A DNA stretch of 20,206 nucleotides from JARROD01 sp037384225 (GTDB lineage: Bacteria > Pseudomonadota > Gammaproteobacteria > Pseudomonadales > Cellvibrionaceae). The stretch spans positions 1 to 20,206 of the forward strand of contig JARROD010000112.1 of NCBI GenBank assembly GCA_037384225.1. The letters are read 5' to 3'. Shown piece by piece: positions 6,980 to 14,436 of this stretch (position 1 is its first letter; the number at the start of each line of letters is the position of its first letter). Made by a program: the position numbers and the translations under genes. The notes beneath the pieces were generated by a model, which was not told the DNA's origin, did not search any database, and saw only the letters and a list, made by a program, of their open reading frames with translations.

Positions 6980-7786
6980 TCAGTGGTTTCGCTTGCGGTC
7001 GTTGTCGAGGCATTTCCAAAATGTGTGGATACCCTCGAGCATTTCGCTGCCCTTTTCGATAAACAGGGTTTCGTCAATGTTGTCGGTAAAATAATAGGTT
7101 TCCAGCGCTTTTTTGCCTTCGCAATGATAGGTTTGTGCCTGTGCTGCCTGGTGCCTGAAGAAGGTCAGGGGTATAGCAATGAGCTTTCTGGCTTTGTATT
7201 TAGCCAGTCCCTGCTCGAGTTGATTCCAGAAACCGCTCGCGGCCCAGGTTATGAAAGCATGGAAGGCAGCCTGGGAAACAGCGTAGTCATTACTGCTGAA
7301 CAGCCGGATTAATTCATCACAGAAAAATAGTGTGCAGGGGGTGCCGTGGATGCGGCGCCCCAATTGTTCAAAACCCAATCCGAGTGGGGTGGCCATTTGC
7401 AACAGTAATTCGAAAGGAGCGCTATCACTCACGCCCAGGTCGTTGACGAGCATTTCTTTCGACCGGCGCATTTCCCTCAGAGTGGAGGCGTTGTTCATTT
7501 TGAGGATTTGCGCCACCAGATACTGATTGCATACCACCGAGAACTGAACAATGAAATGTCTGATTGCTGTATCATTGAGCTTGGTCGCTGAAAACCAGTT
7601 GGTGTAGGAATTCGTCGTTATGACAGGATGATTCAGCAACCCGTTTTCGAGGCGGTCGAGGAAATCGATAAAGCGATGGGCTTTATCGATACTGTATTGT
7701 CCCTCATACAAGCGTCTGATAGTGGCATCGCTTAGACTATCCAGCGCGTGTCTGGCGGCAAAGCGGTGTATCGTGTCGGTGTTCAT
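6980..7786 (-). CDS. Conserved-looking hypothetical protein, possibly heme-oxygenase-like fold
   Basis: 268 residues, no signal peptide or membrane segment, predicted mainly helical. I do not recognise the family with certainty. The C-terminal half (AAFHAFITWAASGFWNQLEQGL, then HQAAQAQTYHCEGKKALETYYF, NIDETLFIEKGSEMLEGIHTFW) has the spacing of acidic and His residues on long helices seen in heme-oxygenase-like (TenA/PqqC/iron-containing redox enzyme) domains, but the match is by eye. The gene is divergent from comEC and convergent with prpD, sits inside the segment that separates DUF2062 from comEC, and may have arrived with the prp genes. ATG start at 7786 with a weak CAGAG upstream. Codon use looks like that of its neighbours. 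Confidence 0.6.
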   Translation of the reverse strand: MNTDTIHRFAARHALDSLSDATIRRLYEGQYSIDKAHRFIDFLDRLENGLLNHPVITTNSYTNWFSATKLNDTAIRHFIVQFSVVCNQYLVAQILKMNNASTLREMRRSKEMLVNDLGVSDSAPFELLLQMATPLGLGFEQLGRRIHGTPCTLFFCDELIRLFSSNDYAVSQAAFHAFITWAASGFWNQLEQGLAKYKARKLIAIPLTFFRHQAAQAQTYHCEGKKALETYYFTDNIDETLFIEKGSEMLEGIHTFWKCLDNDRKRNH

Positions 7787-7977
7787 GCTTAACTCTGGGT
7801 TTTTACGAGCAGTGTTACCTCAGACTGTTTCATTTAGCGTAGTCAATTCTTACGGTTTGTAGTAGGTTTTTCTACATCGTCAATCTTTTTTGGCAATTAA
7901 TGCACATAGGTTTTTGACTGTTCCGTTAGATCCGGGCAGTATCTGTACACATAACGTAAAACCCAGGGAAGGGAAAG

Positions 7978-10449
7978 ATGGCAAAAATTCTGGCCGCGGC
8001 CAGCGGCATTATTAGCATAGGTTTTATTTCCAGACTGCCCCCAGTGTGGGTGGGTGGCGGTTTGGTGCTGTTTTGTGTTTGTTTGTTGTGGCGGTTTTCT
8101 TCGGGTGGTTGCCTGCGGGAACCTGCCCGGTGGGTTGCCGCATTTTCTTTCGGTGCCGGCTGGGGCGTTTTTTACGGTCACAGTGTACTGGACGATCAAT
8201 TGGCGCCCGAGTTTAACGGCAAGGATTTTTTTATCACCGGTGAAATTGTCGGCCTGCCCCGGCTTGACACCGGGAGTTGGCGGTTTGAGTTTAAGGTGTT
8301 GGCCAATGGCGACAATGTGGCAATGCCGGAGAAGTTGCGCCTGTCCTGGTATCTGACCGAGGGTGAAGCGCTGGACCTGGTGCCCGGTGAAATCTGGCAC
8401 CTGAAAGTCAGGCTGAAGCGACCGCGTGGGTTTGTTAATCCGGGCGGCTTCGATTACCAGGGCTGGCTGTTGGCCAACGGGATTGGAGCCACGGGTTACG
8501 TCCGCAAAAGCCGGCGCAATTTTCGTTTACAGGTGCACAACGGCATTTCCGTATCCGCGTGGCGGCACTGGCTTCGAGTGCAGCTTGACAGTGATCGCGG
8601 CCTGGCTTGCAGCGCTGTCCTAAAAGCCCTGGCGATTGGCGATCGCAGCGCTCTCAGCACGGAACAGTGGGCGTTGTTTCAGCGCACCGGTACCAGCCAT
8701 TTAATGGCGATTTCCGGTCTGCATATCGGTTTGCTGGCGAGTCTGGGGTATTTTGTCGGGCGTTTTCTGGGCACTGTGTTACTGGTTTTGAAACCCTACC
8801 GAGGCATAACCCGCTACACAGCCGCTATTTGCGCCGCCGTTTCGGCCTTGCTCTATAGTGCTCTGGCGGGTTTTTCGCTGCCTACTCAGCGGGCACTGAT
8901 CATGGTGCTGGTGGCCAATTTGGCATTTATTTCATTAAAACCCTTCAGCGGCTTTAGAAGTTGGTCGCTGGCGCTGCTCGGCGTTTTATTGCTGGCGCCG
9001 CTGGCCGGTCATAATCCGGGTTTTTGGCTCTCATTCTGCGCGGTTGGGGTGCTGCTGCTGGTGTTTTCGGGTACCCGGTTCTCGGTAATCAGGGGTGCCG
9101 ATGCGAAGCGAACCGGGAGTCAGCGCCAAGAGCGACGTTCTGCAATGATTGGCCAGTTTATGCAGCAGCATATTTATTGGCGGGTGTGGCAGCTGCTGCT
9201 CGCGCAGTGGACCACCACACTGGGGCTTTTGTTGCCGCTGCTGGTGTTGGGGTTGACGGCAACGGCGGCCTCGCCACTGGCAAACCCGGTGGCGATACCA
9301 TTGGTATCCTGGGGAGTGGTGCCGCCGCTGTTACTCGGACTGGTATTATTGCCGATCTGGCCCGAGGTCGGGTGGGTGTTGATCAGCTGGGCGGATCTGA
9401 GCGCTTCTTTTACGTTGGAATATCTGCAATGGTGCGACCAGTTGGCGCTTCCGAGTGGCAGGCTGCCATTCGAGCCTGGGCCGGGAACAATTCTGCTGGG
9501 CGCTTTCGGTGTCTTTCTATTACTGTTGCCCCGTGGCGTACCCGACCGCTGGCTGGGGCTGATTTGTCTGCTGAGTATGTTCTTGCCGCGCCCGGCGCCG
9601 CAGCCGCCATTGACGTTGACAGTGCTCGACGTGGGTCAGGGATTGGCCGTGGTTGCTCAGGCCTTTGGGCGCACACTGGTGTTCGATACCGGTCCCGAAT
9701 ACAGCGAAAGATTTGATGCCGGCAGTGGTATTGTTGCGCCTTTTTTGCACCGCCGGGGGATTCGAACAATAGAAAAATTGATTGTCAGCCACGGCGATGG
9801 CGATCACAGTGGCGGTTTGGGGGGGCTAATAAAGTCCATCTCAGTGCAGGAGCTCCTGTGGGGAGAGCGGCTGGCGGCCGGCGGCGCTCGAGGCGGTAAA
9901 ACCGTCGGTTACCGGTGCCAGGCGGGGCAACAGTGGGCTTGGGGGAAGGTGAGTTTCAGGATATTGTCGCCGCCGCCGGCTATGGGTAGTATTGACAATA
10001 AGAGTGAAAATAACGTTGAACAGCGCGATAGCGACGCGTTATATAAAGGCAATAATGCCTCCTGTGTGTTGTTGATCCAGTACGGTTCGCAGTCTATTTT
10101 ATTGCCTGGAGATATTGAAGAGCCGGTCGAACGGCGCCTGGTGGCGGAGGGGCTGCCACAAAATGTCAGTGTGCTGCTGGCGCCGCACCATGGCAGTCTC
10201 ACGTCTTCCAGTTCCGATTTTGTACGGCGTTTGCAACCGCGAATTGTTATCTTCAGTGCTGGGTTCCGCAACCGTTATGGCCACCCGCACGATCTTGTCA
10301 TACAACGCTACCGGCCGTTTGGCAGCGTGTTACTCAATACCGCCGACGCCGGCGCTGTCAGCCTGGTCTGGGAACGCCGGGAAGCGCCGCGGATACAGCA
10401 GCAGCGTCTGTTGACACGGCGTTATTGGTTCACAGAACCGGCACACTAG
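7978..10449 (+). CDS. comEC: DNA internalization/competence protein ComEC (Rec2)
   Basis: 823 residues, in the normal range. Order: two N-terminal membrane helices; a DUF4131 OB-like periplasmic region (about 60-190, with PRGFVNPGGFDYQGWLLANGIGATGYV); the multi-helix Competence domain (about 215-520, with GTSHLMAISGLHIGL); and a C-terminal metallo-beta-lactamase-like domain (from about 545, LTVLDVGQGLAVV) with the SHGDGDHSGG motif (His605, Asp607, Asp609, His610) and APHHGSLTSSS. ComEC forms the inner-membrane channel for single-stranded DNA in natural transformation; the lactamase-like domain may degrade the second strand. All expected motifs are intact. ATG start with AGGGAAGGGAAAG directly before it. 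In pseudomonads comEC also precedes the exbB-exbD-lpxK genes. Confidence 0.93.
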   Translation: MAKILAAASGIISIGFISRLPPVWVGGGLVLFCVCLLWRFSSGGCLREPARWVAAFSFGAGWGVFYGHSVLDDQLAPEFNGKDFFITGEIVGLPRLDTGSWRFEFKVLANGDNVAMPEKLRLSWYLTEGEALDLVPGEIWHLKVRLKRPRGFVNPGGFDYQGWLLANGIGATGYVRKSRRNFRLQVHNGISVSAWRHWLRVQLDSDRGLACSAVLKALAIGDRSALSTEQWALFQRTGTSHLMAISGLHIGLLASLGYFVGRFLGTVLLVLKPYRGITRYTAAICAAVSALLYSALAGFSLPTQRALIMVLVANLAFISLKPFSGFRSWSLALLGVLLLAPLAGHNPGFWLSFCAVGVLLLVFSGTRFSVIRGADAKRTGSQRQERRSAMIGQFMQQHIYWRVWQLLLAQWTTTLGLLLPLLVLGLTATAASPLANPVAIPLVSWGVVPPLLLGLVLLPIWPEVGWVLISWADLSASFTLEYLQWCDQLALPSGRLPFEPGPGTILLGAFGVFLLLLPRGVPDRWLGLICLLSMFLPRPAPQPPLTLTVLDVGQGLAVVAQAFGRTLVFDTGPEYSERFDAGSGIVAPFLHRRGIRTIEKLIVSHGDGDHSGGLGGLIKSISVQELLWGERLAAGGARGGKTVGYRCQAGQQWAWGKVSFRILSPPPAMGSIDNKSENNVEQRDSDALYKGNNASCVLLIQYGSQSILLPGDIEEPVERRLVAEGLPQNVSVLLAPHHGSLTSSSSDFVRRLQPRIVIFSAGFRNRYGHPHDLVIQRYRPFGSVLLNTADAGAVSLVWERREAPRIQQQRLLTRRYWFTEPAH

Positions 10450-10557
10450 TCCCCTGCCGTGGTCGTTTATGGTGGGGCAGGGCAATTGGCGGGGCTAAAA
10501 TGCGCCAGTGGGCGCGGTTCTCATTTTTTGAGCTGGGCAGATCAAATTTTGGAACAA

Positions 10558-10573
10558 CTGTTTATATAAGCAG
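10558..10573. promoter_or_regulatory. LexA-box-like palindrome upstream of exbB
   Basis: CTGTTTATATAAGCAG pairs at seven of eight palindromic positions and differs at three positions from the gammaproteobacterial LexA consensus CTGTATATATATACAG; the outer ACAG is GCAG. It lies about 95 bp upstream of the exbB start. An AT-rich palindrome may arise by chance or be part of a promoter. Confidence 0.25.
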
Positions 10574-10668
10574 CTCATGCAGGGATCGAACTGTAAAATT
10601 ATGGCAACAACCGTGATTATTTAGGTTATGATTTGCCGCGTCTTAAATATCAAAACAGGAGAGGGGAT

Positions 10669-11295
10669 GTGTTCGAAGTTGTAGTGGCCGGTGGCTGGCT
10701 TATGGTGCCGATTATTTTGTGTTCAGTTGCCGTAATTGCTATCAGTATCGAGCGCTACTGGACTTTAAACGCCGAGAAGATTGCCCCCAAACATTTATTG
10801 GCACAGGTTTGGGGGTGGATTAGAAATAATCAACTCGATGGGGCGAAATTGCGCGAATTAAAACAGTCATCCGAACTGGGTAAGATTCTGGCCGCCGGGC
10901 TCAGTAATTCCCGCCACGGTCGCGAGGTAATGAAAGACAGTATTCAGGAGGCGGCCAATCAGGTTGTGCACGAAATGGAGCGCTATATCGGTGCGCTGGG
11001 CACCATCGCTGCCGCTGCACCGTTGCTGGGGCTGCTGGGGACAGTCTTGGGCATGATTAAAGTGTTCACCTCGATCATGCTGCAGGGAACCGGCAACGCG
11101 GGTGTGCTCGCAGGGGGGATTTCCGAAGCCTTGATTACCACCGCGGCCGGATTGTGCGTCGCCATTCCCGCGCTCATGTTTCACCGTTTCTTTCAGCGCC
11201 GGGTGGACACCCTGGTGGTGAATATGGAACAGGAAGCGATCAAACTGGTCGATGCGCTGCACAGTGACCGTCGCGTTGATGTGAAAGCGGCTTAA
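10669..11295 (+). CDS. exbB: ExbB/TolQ-type proton channel subunit (MotA/TolQ/ExbB family)
   Basis: 208 residues from GTG 10669. An N-terminal membrane segment (about 9-28, GGWLMVPIILCSVAVIAISI), a cytoplasmic region and two further helices (about 108-130, TIAAAAPLLGLLGTVLGMIKVF, and 150-172, GISEALITTAAGLCVAIPALM) form the MotA/TolQ/ExbB proton-channel domain. With ExbD it makes the proton-motive-force motor that drives TonB-type outer-membrane transport or a related envelope process. GTG 10669 is preferred over TTG 10633 because AGGAG (10657-10661) lies seven bases upstream and the protein then begins as in its relatives. The copy next to lpxK is conserved in pseudomonads, where its precise partner is uncertain. 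No tonB is adjacent. Confidence 0.9.
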   Translation: MFEVVVAGGWLMVPIILCSVAVIAISIERYWTLNAEKIAPKHLLAQVWGWIRNNQLDGAKLRELKQSSELGKILAAGLSNSRHGREVMKDSIQEAANQVVHEMERYIGALGTIAAAAPLLGLLGTVLGMIKVFTSIMLQGTGNAGVLAGGISEALITTAAGLCVAIPALMFHRFFQRRVDTLVVNMEQEAIKLVDALHSDRRVDVKAA

Positions 11296-11306
11296 GGACG
11301 GTTGCG

Positions 11307-11732
11307 GTGAAATTTCGGAGACAAAAGTCAGATGAAAATGGTATTAACCTAACGCCCATGATTGATGTGGTGTTTCTGCTGTTGATTTTTTTCATGGTCT
11401 CGACCACCTTTACTAAAGAGACGCATTTACAGGTGGATCTTCCCGAAGCCACGGGCGACAGACCGCAGGAAGAGCAAAAACAGATTGAGATTTTGATCAA
11501 TGCCGATGGCAGCTATGCCATCAACGGCAAAAGCCTGGTGAATAAACAAATCGATACCTTGAAAGCGGCTTTGAAAGAAACCTCGGGAGGCGAGACTAAA
11601 ATGCCTCTGGTGATTACCGCCGATGCCAAAACGCCCCACCAGGCGGTGGTGACGGCAATGGATGCCGCCGGTCAATTGGGGTTTGTTCATCTCAGCATTA
11701 CCACCAAAAATCCTAAGGCCGCGGAAAGTTAA
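11307..11732 (+). CDS. exbD: ExbD/TolR-type motor subunit
   Basis: 141 residues: a short cytoplasmic N-terminus, one membrane helix (about 14-34, NLTPMIDVVFLLLIFFMVSTTF) with the proton-carrying Asp20, and a periplasmic domain (about 45-135, ending KTPHQAVVTAMDAAGQLGFVHLSITT) typical of ExbD/TolR. It works with ExbB, whose stop lies 11 bp upstream. GTG start at 11307, with AGGA eight bases before it. The order exbB-exbD-lpxK suggests one transcript. Confidence 0.93.
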   Translation: MKFRRQKSDENGINLTPMIDVVFLLLIFFMVSTTFTKETHLQVDLPEATGDRPQEEQKQIEILINADGSYAINGKSLVNKQIDTLKAALKETSGGETKMPLVITADAKTPHQAVVTAMDAAGQLGFVHLSITTKNPKAAES

Positions 11733-11760
11733 TCCTGGGTGAGTTCGGGGGCTTGAGCGT

Positions 11761-12879
11761 TTGGTCGAGACTTTGGCAAAAGACAAACCGACTGAAGTGC
11801 CGGCCCGGTTTTCGACCTCGCTGGGGCAGCAGTGGCTGGCGGGTGTTTATCAAGGGCGCTGGTGGACCTGGCTGTTGCTTCCCGCGGCGTGGTTGTTTCG
11901 CGCGCTCACTACGCTCCGGCGGTATTATCTTTTGCGGCGGCGGTCTGAACCACGCCCCCGGGTGCCGATCGTGGTGGTGGGTAATATCACTTTGGGTGGA
12001 ACCGGCAAAACACCGCTGCTGATTGCCTTGACACAAAAGCTGAAATCAGAGGGCTGGCGGCCGGGTATTATCAGTCGCGGATACGGTGGCCGGGCCTCCA
12101 ATTATCCTCTTCAGGTAACTGCTACAAGTGATTCCAATGAAGCCGGTGACGAGCCGGTATTGATCGCCATGGAAACGGGTTGTCCGGTAGTGGTGGGGCC
12201 GGACAGGTTGGCCGCAGCACAATTCCTTTTGGCTCAGACGGCCTGTGATGTCATTCTCAGTGACGATGGCCTGCAGCATTATCGCCTGCCCCGGGACCTC
12301 GAAATCGTTGTCATCGATGCTGCCCGCGGGCTTGGAAATGGCCAGTGTGTGCCGGCCGGCCCTTTGCGCGAACCTCCCTCGCGGCTTAAGGCGGTGCAGT
12401 GGGTGGTGGTGAACGGACAGGCTGAATCAGTATTGCCGGCGGAGGTGGCTGCTCTGGCGTCAGAGCAAGTCGTGTCCATGGTGCTGCAGCCGCATGGCTG
12501 GCAGCAGGTGAGCGCCACCGGTCAGGCCGGGAGCCCGATATCCACCCATTCGCTTCCCCAAATGCCGCCCATGGGGGGAGCGGTACACGCGGTGGCGGGG
12601 ATAGGCAACCCCCAGCGTTTTTTTCAGACGTTGACGCAATTGGGGTTGAGCGTAAAAGCCCACAGTTTTTCCGACCATTTTCCCTACACTGAACAGGATC
12701 TGGATTTCGGCGATAATCTACCCGTTGTGATGACCGCTAAAGATGCGGTTAAATGCCGCCGCTTTGCGCGGCCCGGGTGGTGGTATCTCTCGGTGACGGC
12801 GCAACTGGCGGATGGCTTTTACGGGGACCTGATAACGCGATTACAGCAACTGGCGGGTAACGATAGGGCTGAAGGCTAA
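11761..12879 (+). CDS. lpxK: Tetraacyldisaccharide 4'-kinase LpxK
   Basis: 372 residues from TTG 11761; E. coli LpxK is 328, so this protein is long, partly through an N-terminal extension and an insert near residues 240-275. It phosphorylates the 4' position of the lipid A disaccharide precursor at the inner-membrane surface. It shows an N-terminal hydrophobic helix (about 34-50, WWTWLLLPAAWLFRAL), the P-loop VVVGNITLGGTGKTP (GGTGKT 79-84), ISRGYGGR, AGDEPVLIA, the SDDGLQHYRL motif (DDGLQH 168-173), VVIDAARGLGNG and PAGPLREP. The start is uncertain: TTG 11761 has only a G-rich stretch upstream, and GTG 11797 or a later codon is possible. The gap to exbD is 28 bp. Confidence 0.93.
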   Translation: MVETLAKDKPTEVPARFSTSLGQQWLAGVYQGRWWTWLLLPAAWLFRALTTLRRYYLLRRRSEPRPRVPIVVVGNITLGGTGKTPLLIALTQKLKSEGWRPGIISRGYGGRASNYPLQVTATSDSNEAGDEPVLIAMETGCPVVVGPDRLAAAQFLLAQTACDVILSDDGLQHYRLPRDLEIVVIDAARGLGNGQCVPAGPLREPPSRLKAVQWVVVNGQAESVLPAEVAALASEQVVSMVLQPHGWQQVSATGQAGSPISTHSLPQMPPMGGAVHAVAGIGNPQRFFQTLTQLGLSVKAHSFSDHFPYTEQDLDFGDNLPVVMTAKDAVKCRRFARPGWWYLSVTAQLADGFYGDLITRLQQLAGNDRAEG

Positions 12880-12912
12880 ACAACTGCAATTCAGGTAGAA
12901 CAGGACATGGAT

Positions 12913-13686
12913 ATGACTTTTTATGTGGTTATTCCGGCCCGCTATAGCTCGAGTCGATTGCCGGGAAAACCGCTCCGGGAAATTGCCGGTAGACCGATGA
13001 TTCAGCGGGTGTACGATCAGGCCCGCGGCAGTGGCGCGCGCAGGGTTATTGTTGCAACGGACGACGCCCGGATAGAATCTGCGGTGAAGACGTTTGGGGG
13101 GGAGGTCTGCATGACATCGGCACAACACGCTTCCGGCACTGACCGCCTGCAGGAGGTAGCGGCTGTCTGTGGTTTTGCCGATACTGACATTATTGTCAAT
13201 GTGCAGGGAGATGAACCTTTGATACCGCCGGCGGTTATCGACCAAGTGGCGGAAAATTTGGCTGCCAGCCCCTTAGCCTCGGTAGCGACACTCAGTGAAC
13301 CGATTCACAGTCGCAAGGATTTTCTCGATCCGAATGTGGTTAAGGTTATCAAAGATAGACGCTCCCTGGCTTTGTATTTCAGCCGCGCACCGATTCCCTG
13401 GCCCCGGGATGCTTTCGCCTCGGGAGCGGCCGCGAAAGACAGTGACGCCTTACCTGAAGAAATCGATGCCCAGCGTCATATTGGCATCTACGCTTACCGG
13501 GTGGCATTGCTGAACCGATTTGTTAACTGGCCGCTGGCGGCGCTGGAAAAAGTGGAATGTCTGGAGCAATTGCGCATACTCTCCGAGGGTGAGGCCATCC
13601 ATGTCGCCACCGCCGTGTGCGAAGTGCCCGGCGGGGTGGATACTGAAGCGGATCTGCTCAGGGTTCAGTCCTATGTTAAATTGTAA
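12913..13686 (+). CDS. kdsB: 3-deoxy-manno-octulosonate cytidylyltransferase KdsB
   Basis: 257 residues. It activates Kdo to CMP-Kdo for lipopolysaccharide core synthesis. Motifs: VVIPARYSSSRLPGKPL near the N-terminus, RVIVATDD, VNVQGDEPLIPP, FSRAPIPWPRD and HIGIYAYRVALL, all typical of KdsB. ATG 12913 is preferred over ATG 12907: AGGA (12902-12905) is seven bases before 12913 but only one base before 12907, and the protein then starts MTFYVVIPARY as in E. coli (MSFVVIIPARY). The TAA stop is formed by the first bases of the palindromic element at 13684; without the element the frame would run five codons further. The ycaR-like gene found between lpxK and kdsB in many relatives is absent. Confidence 0.95.
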   Translation: MTFYVVIPARYSSSRLPGKPLREIAGRPMIQRVYDQARGSGARRVIVATDDARIESAVKTFGGEVCMTSAQHASGTDRLQEVAAVCGFADTDIIVNVQGDEPLIPPAVIDQVAENLAASPLASVATLSEPIHSRKDFLDPNVVKVIKDRRSLALYFSRAPIPWPRDAFASGAAAKDSDALPEEIDAQRHIGIYAYRVALLNRFVNWPLAALEKVECLEQLRILSEGEAIHVATAVCEVPGGVDTEADLLRVQSYVKL

Positions 13687-13904
13687 CTTCTCAATAACCC
13701 GGGGTATTTGTGCCTTCGATCCGGCGGCCATCCGGAGGTCGTTGGCCCAGACACGCCGGCAAGTCCCCCTCCGGGGCCCGGCCCGCCATCACAGATGGCG
13801 GGCGTTCGGCGGCGCCGCAAGGCATCCATGCCTGCGACAGTCTGGGCCAACGACCTCAGGACGTCCGCCTGACACTGTGCTTACCCCGGGTTATTGAGAA
13901 GTTA
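13684..13904. repeat. Branched palindromic element directly after kdsB (MITE-like)
   Basis: A 23-bp perfect terminal inverted repeat (13684-13706 with 13882-13904; begins TAACTTCTCAATAACC), a second perfect 18-bp stem (13735-13752 with 13840-13857; GAGGTCGTTGGCCCAGAC), and inside these a perfect 10-bp hairpin GCCCGCCATC/GATGGCGGGC with a 3-nt loop (13781-13803), plus smaller hairpins at CCCCTCCGGGG, GCGGCGCCGC and GGCATCCATGCC. Both ends are TA. It has no coding capacity and its sequence is unrelated to the element at 5291. It separates kdsB from the phosphatase gene and could stall or end transcription between them. Confidence 0.88.
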
Positions 13905-13932
13905 CGTTAAGTTTTCCTAACGGGTTGTTTTT

Positions 13933-14427
13933 ATGGATAAAGTAAGTGTTTTGTTTGTCTGTCTAGGAAATATCTGCCGCTCGCCTACCGCACATGGCGT
14001 TTTTCTTCATTTGTTGAATTGCGATGGTCTTGATCAGTGTATTCGTGTGGATTCCGCCGGCACCGGAGACTGGCATGTCGGCAGGCCACCAGATCGGCGG
14101 GCCGCGCAAGCGGCCTTGAACAGGGGCTACGATCTGCGTGATCTGCGGGCGCGGCAGGTCAGCACCGTCGACTTTACTGAATTTGATTATATTCTGGCCA
14201 TGGACCGGAATAATCTGCAGGATTTACAGCGCCTTTGTCCTGTAGGTTATCGCGGCTATTTGGGTTTATTGCTGGAGTACGGCAGCAAATGTGGTCAAAC
14301 CGAGGTACCGGATCCCTATAGTGGAGGCGAGTCTGGCTTTGAATTGGTGCTGGATCTGGTTGAGGATGCCTGTACTGGTCTGTTGCGGGAGTTGTCGACG
14401 TCTAAAGCCTCTAAACGGAATTTTTAG
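13933..14427 (+). CDS. Low-molecular-weight protein-tyrosine phosphatase
   Basis: 164 residues, the usual size. The active-site P-loop CLGNICRS is at 10-17 (nucleophile Cys10, Arg16), followed by VDSAGTGDWHVGRPPDRRA (about 39-57), DYILAMDRNN (about 85-94) and the general-acid motif DPY (127-129). These are all catalytic elements of the family, which removes phosphate from tyrosine residues; in other bacteria members act on tyrosine kinases that control capsule or exopolysaccharide export. Here no kinase gene is adjacent. The same family stands between kdsB and murB in pseudomonads, so this is the conserved member (PtpA-like) rather than the capsule-operon Wzb. ATG start at 13933, no strong ribosome site. 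It is separated from kdsB by the palindromic element; murB follows after 9 bp. Confidence 0.92.
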   Translation: MDKVSVLFVCLGNICRSPTAHGVFLHLLNCDGLDQCIRVDSAGTGDWHVGRPPDRRAAQAALNRGYDLRDLRARQVSTVDFTEFDYILAMDRNNLQDLQRLCPVGYRGYLGLLLEYGSKCGQTEVPDPYSGGESGFELVLDLVEDACTGLLRELSTSKASKRNF

Positions 14428-14436
14428 GGGCCTTCG

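Noticed and set aside
6295..7077. 260-codon minus-strand frame covering the 3' part of prpD
   Set aside because: It is antisense to conserved PrpD sequence and overlaps the end of the 6980-7786 gene; composition and lack of motifs mark it as a shadow.
7914..7943. Promoter for comEC with TTGACT at 7914-7919
   Set aside because: No acceptable -10 box occurs at 16-18 bp spacing (best is CAGTAT or AGTATC), so it was not listed as a feature.
9024..9716. 230-codon plus-strand frame inside comEC
   Set aside because: It lies wholly within comEC in another frame, has the Ala/Gly/Arg-rich composition of a GC-rich shadow, and shows no recognisable domain; comEC motifs are continuous across it.
10452..10482. 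CCCTGCC/GGCAGGG inverted repeat after comEC as a terminator
   Set aside because: Only 7 bp of stem with a 17-nt loop and no T-tract follows; it may be a weak hairpin but not a supported intrinsic terminator.
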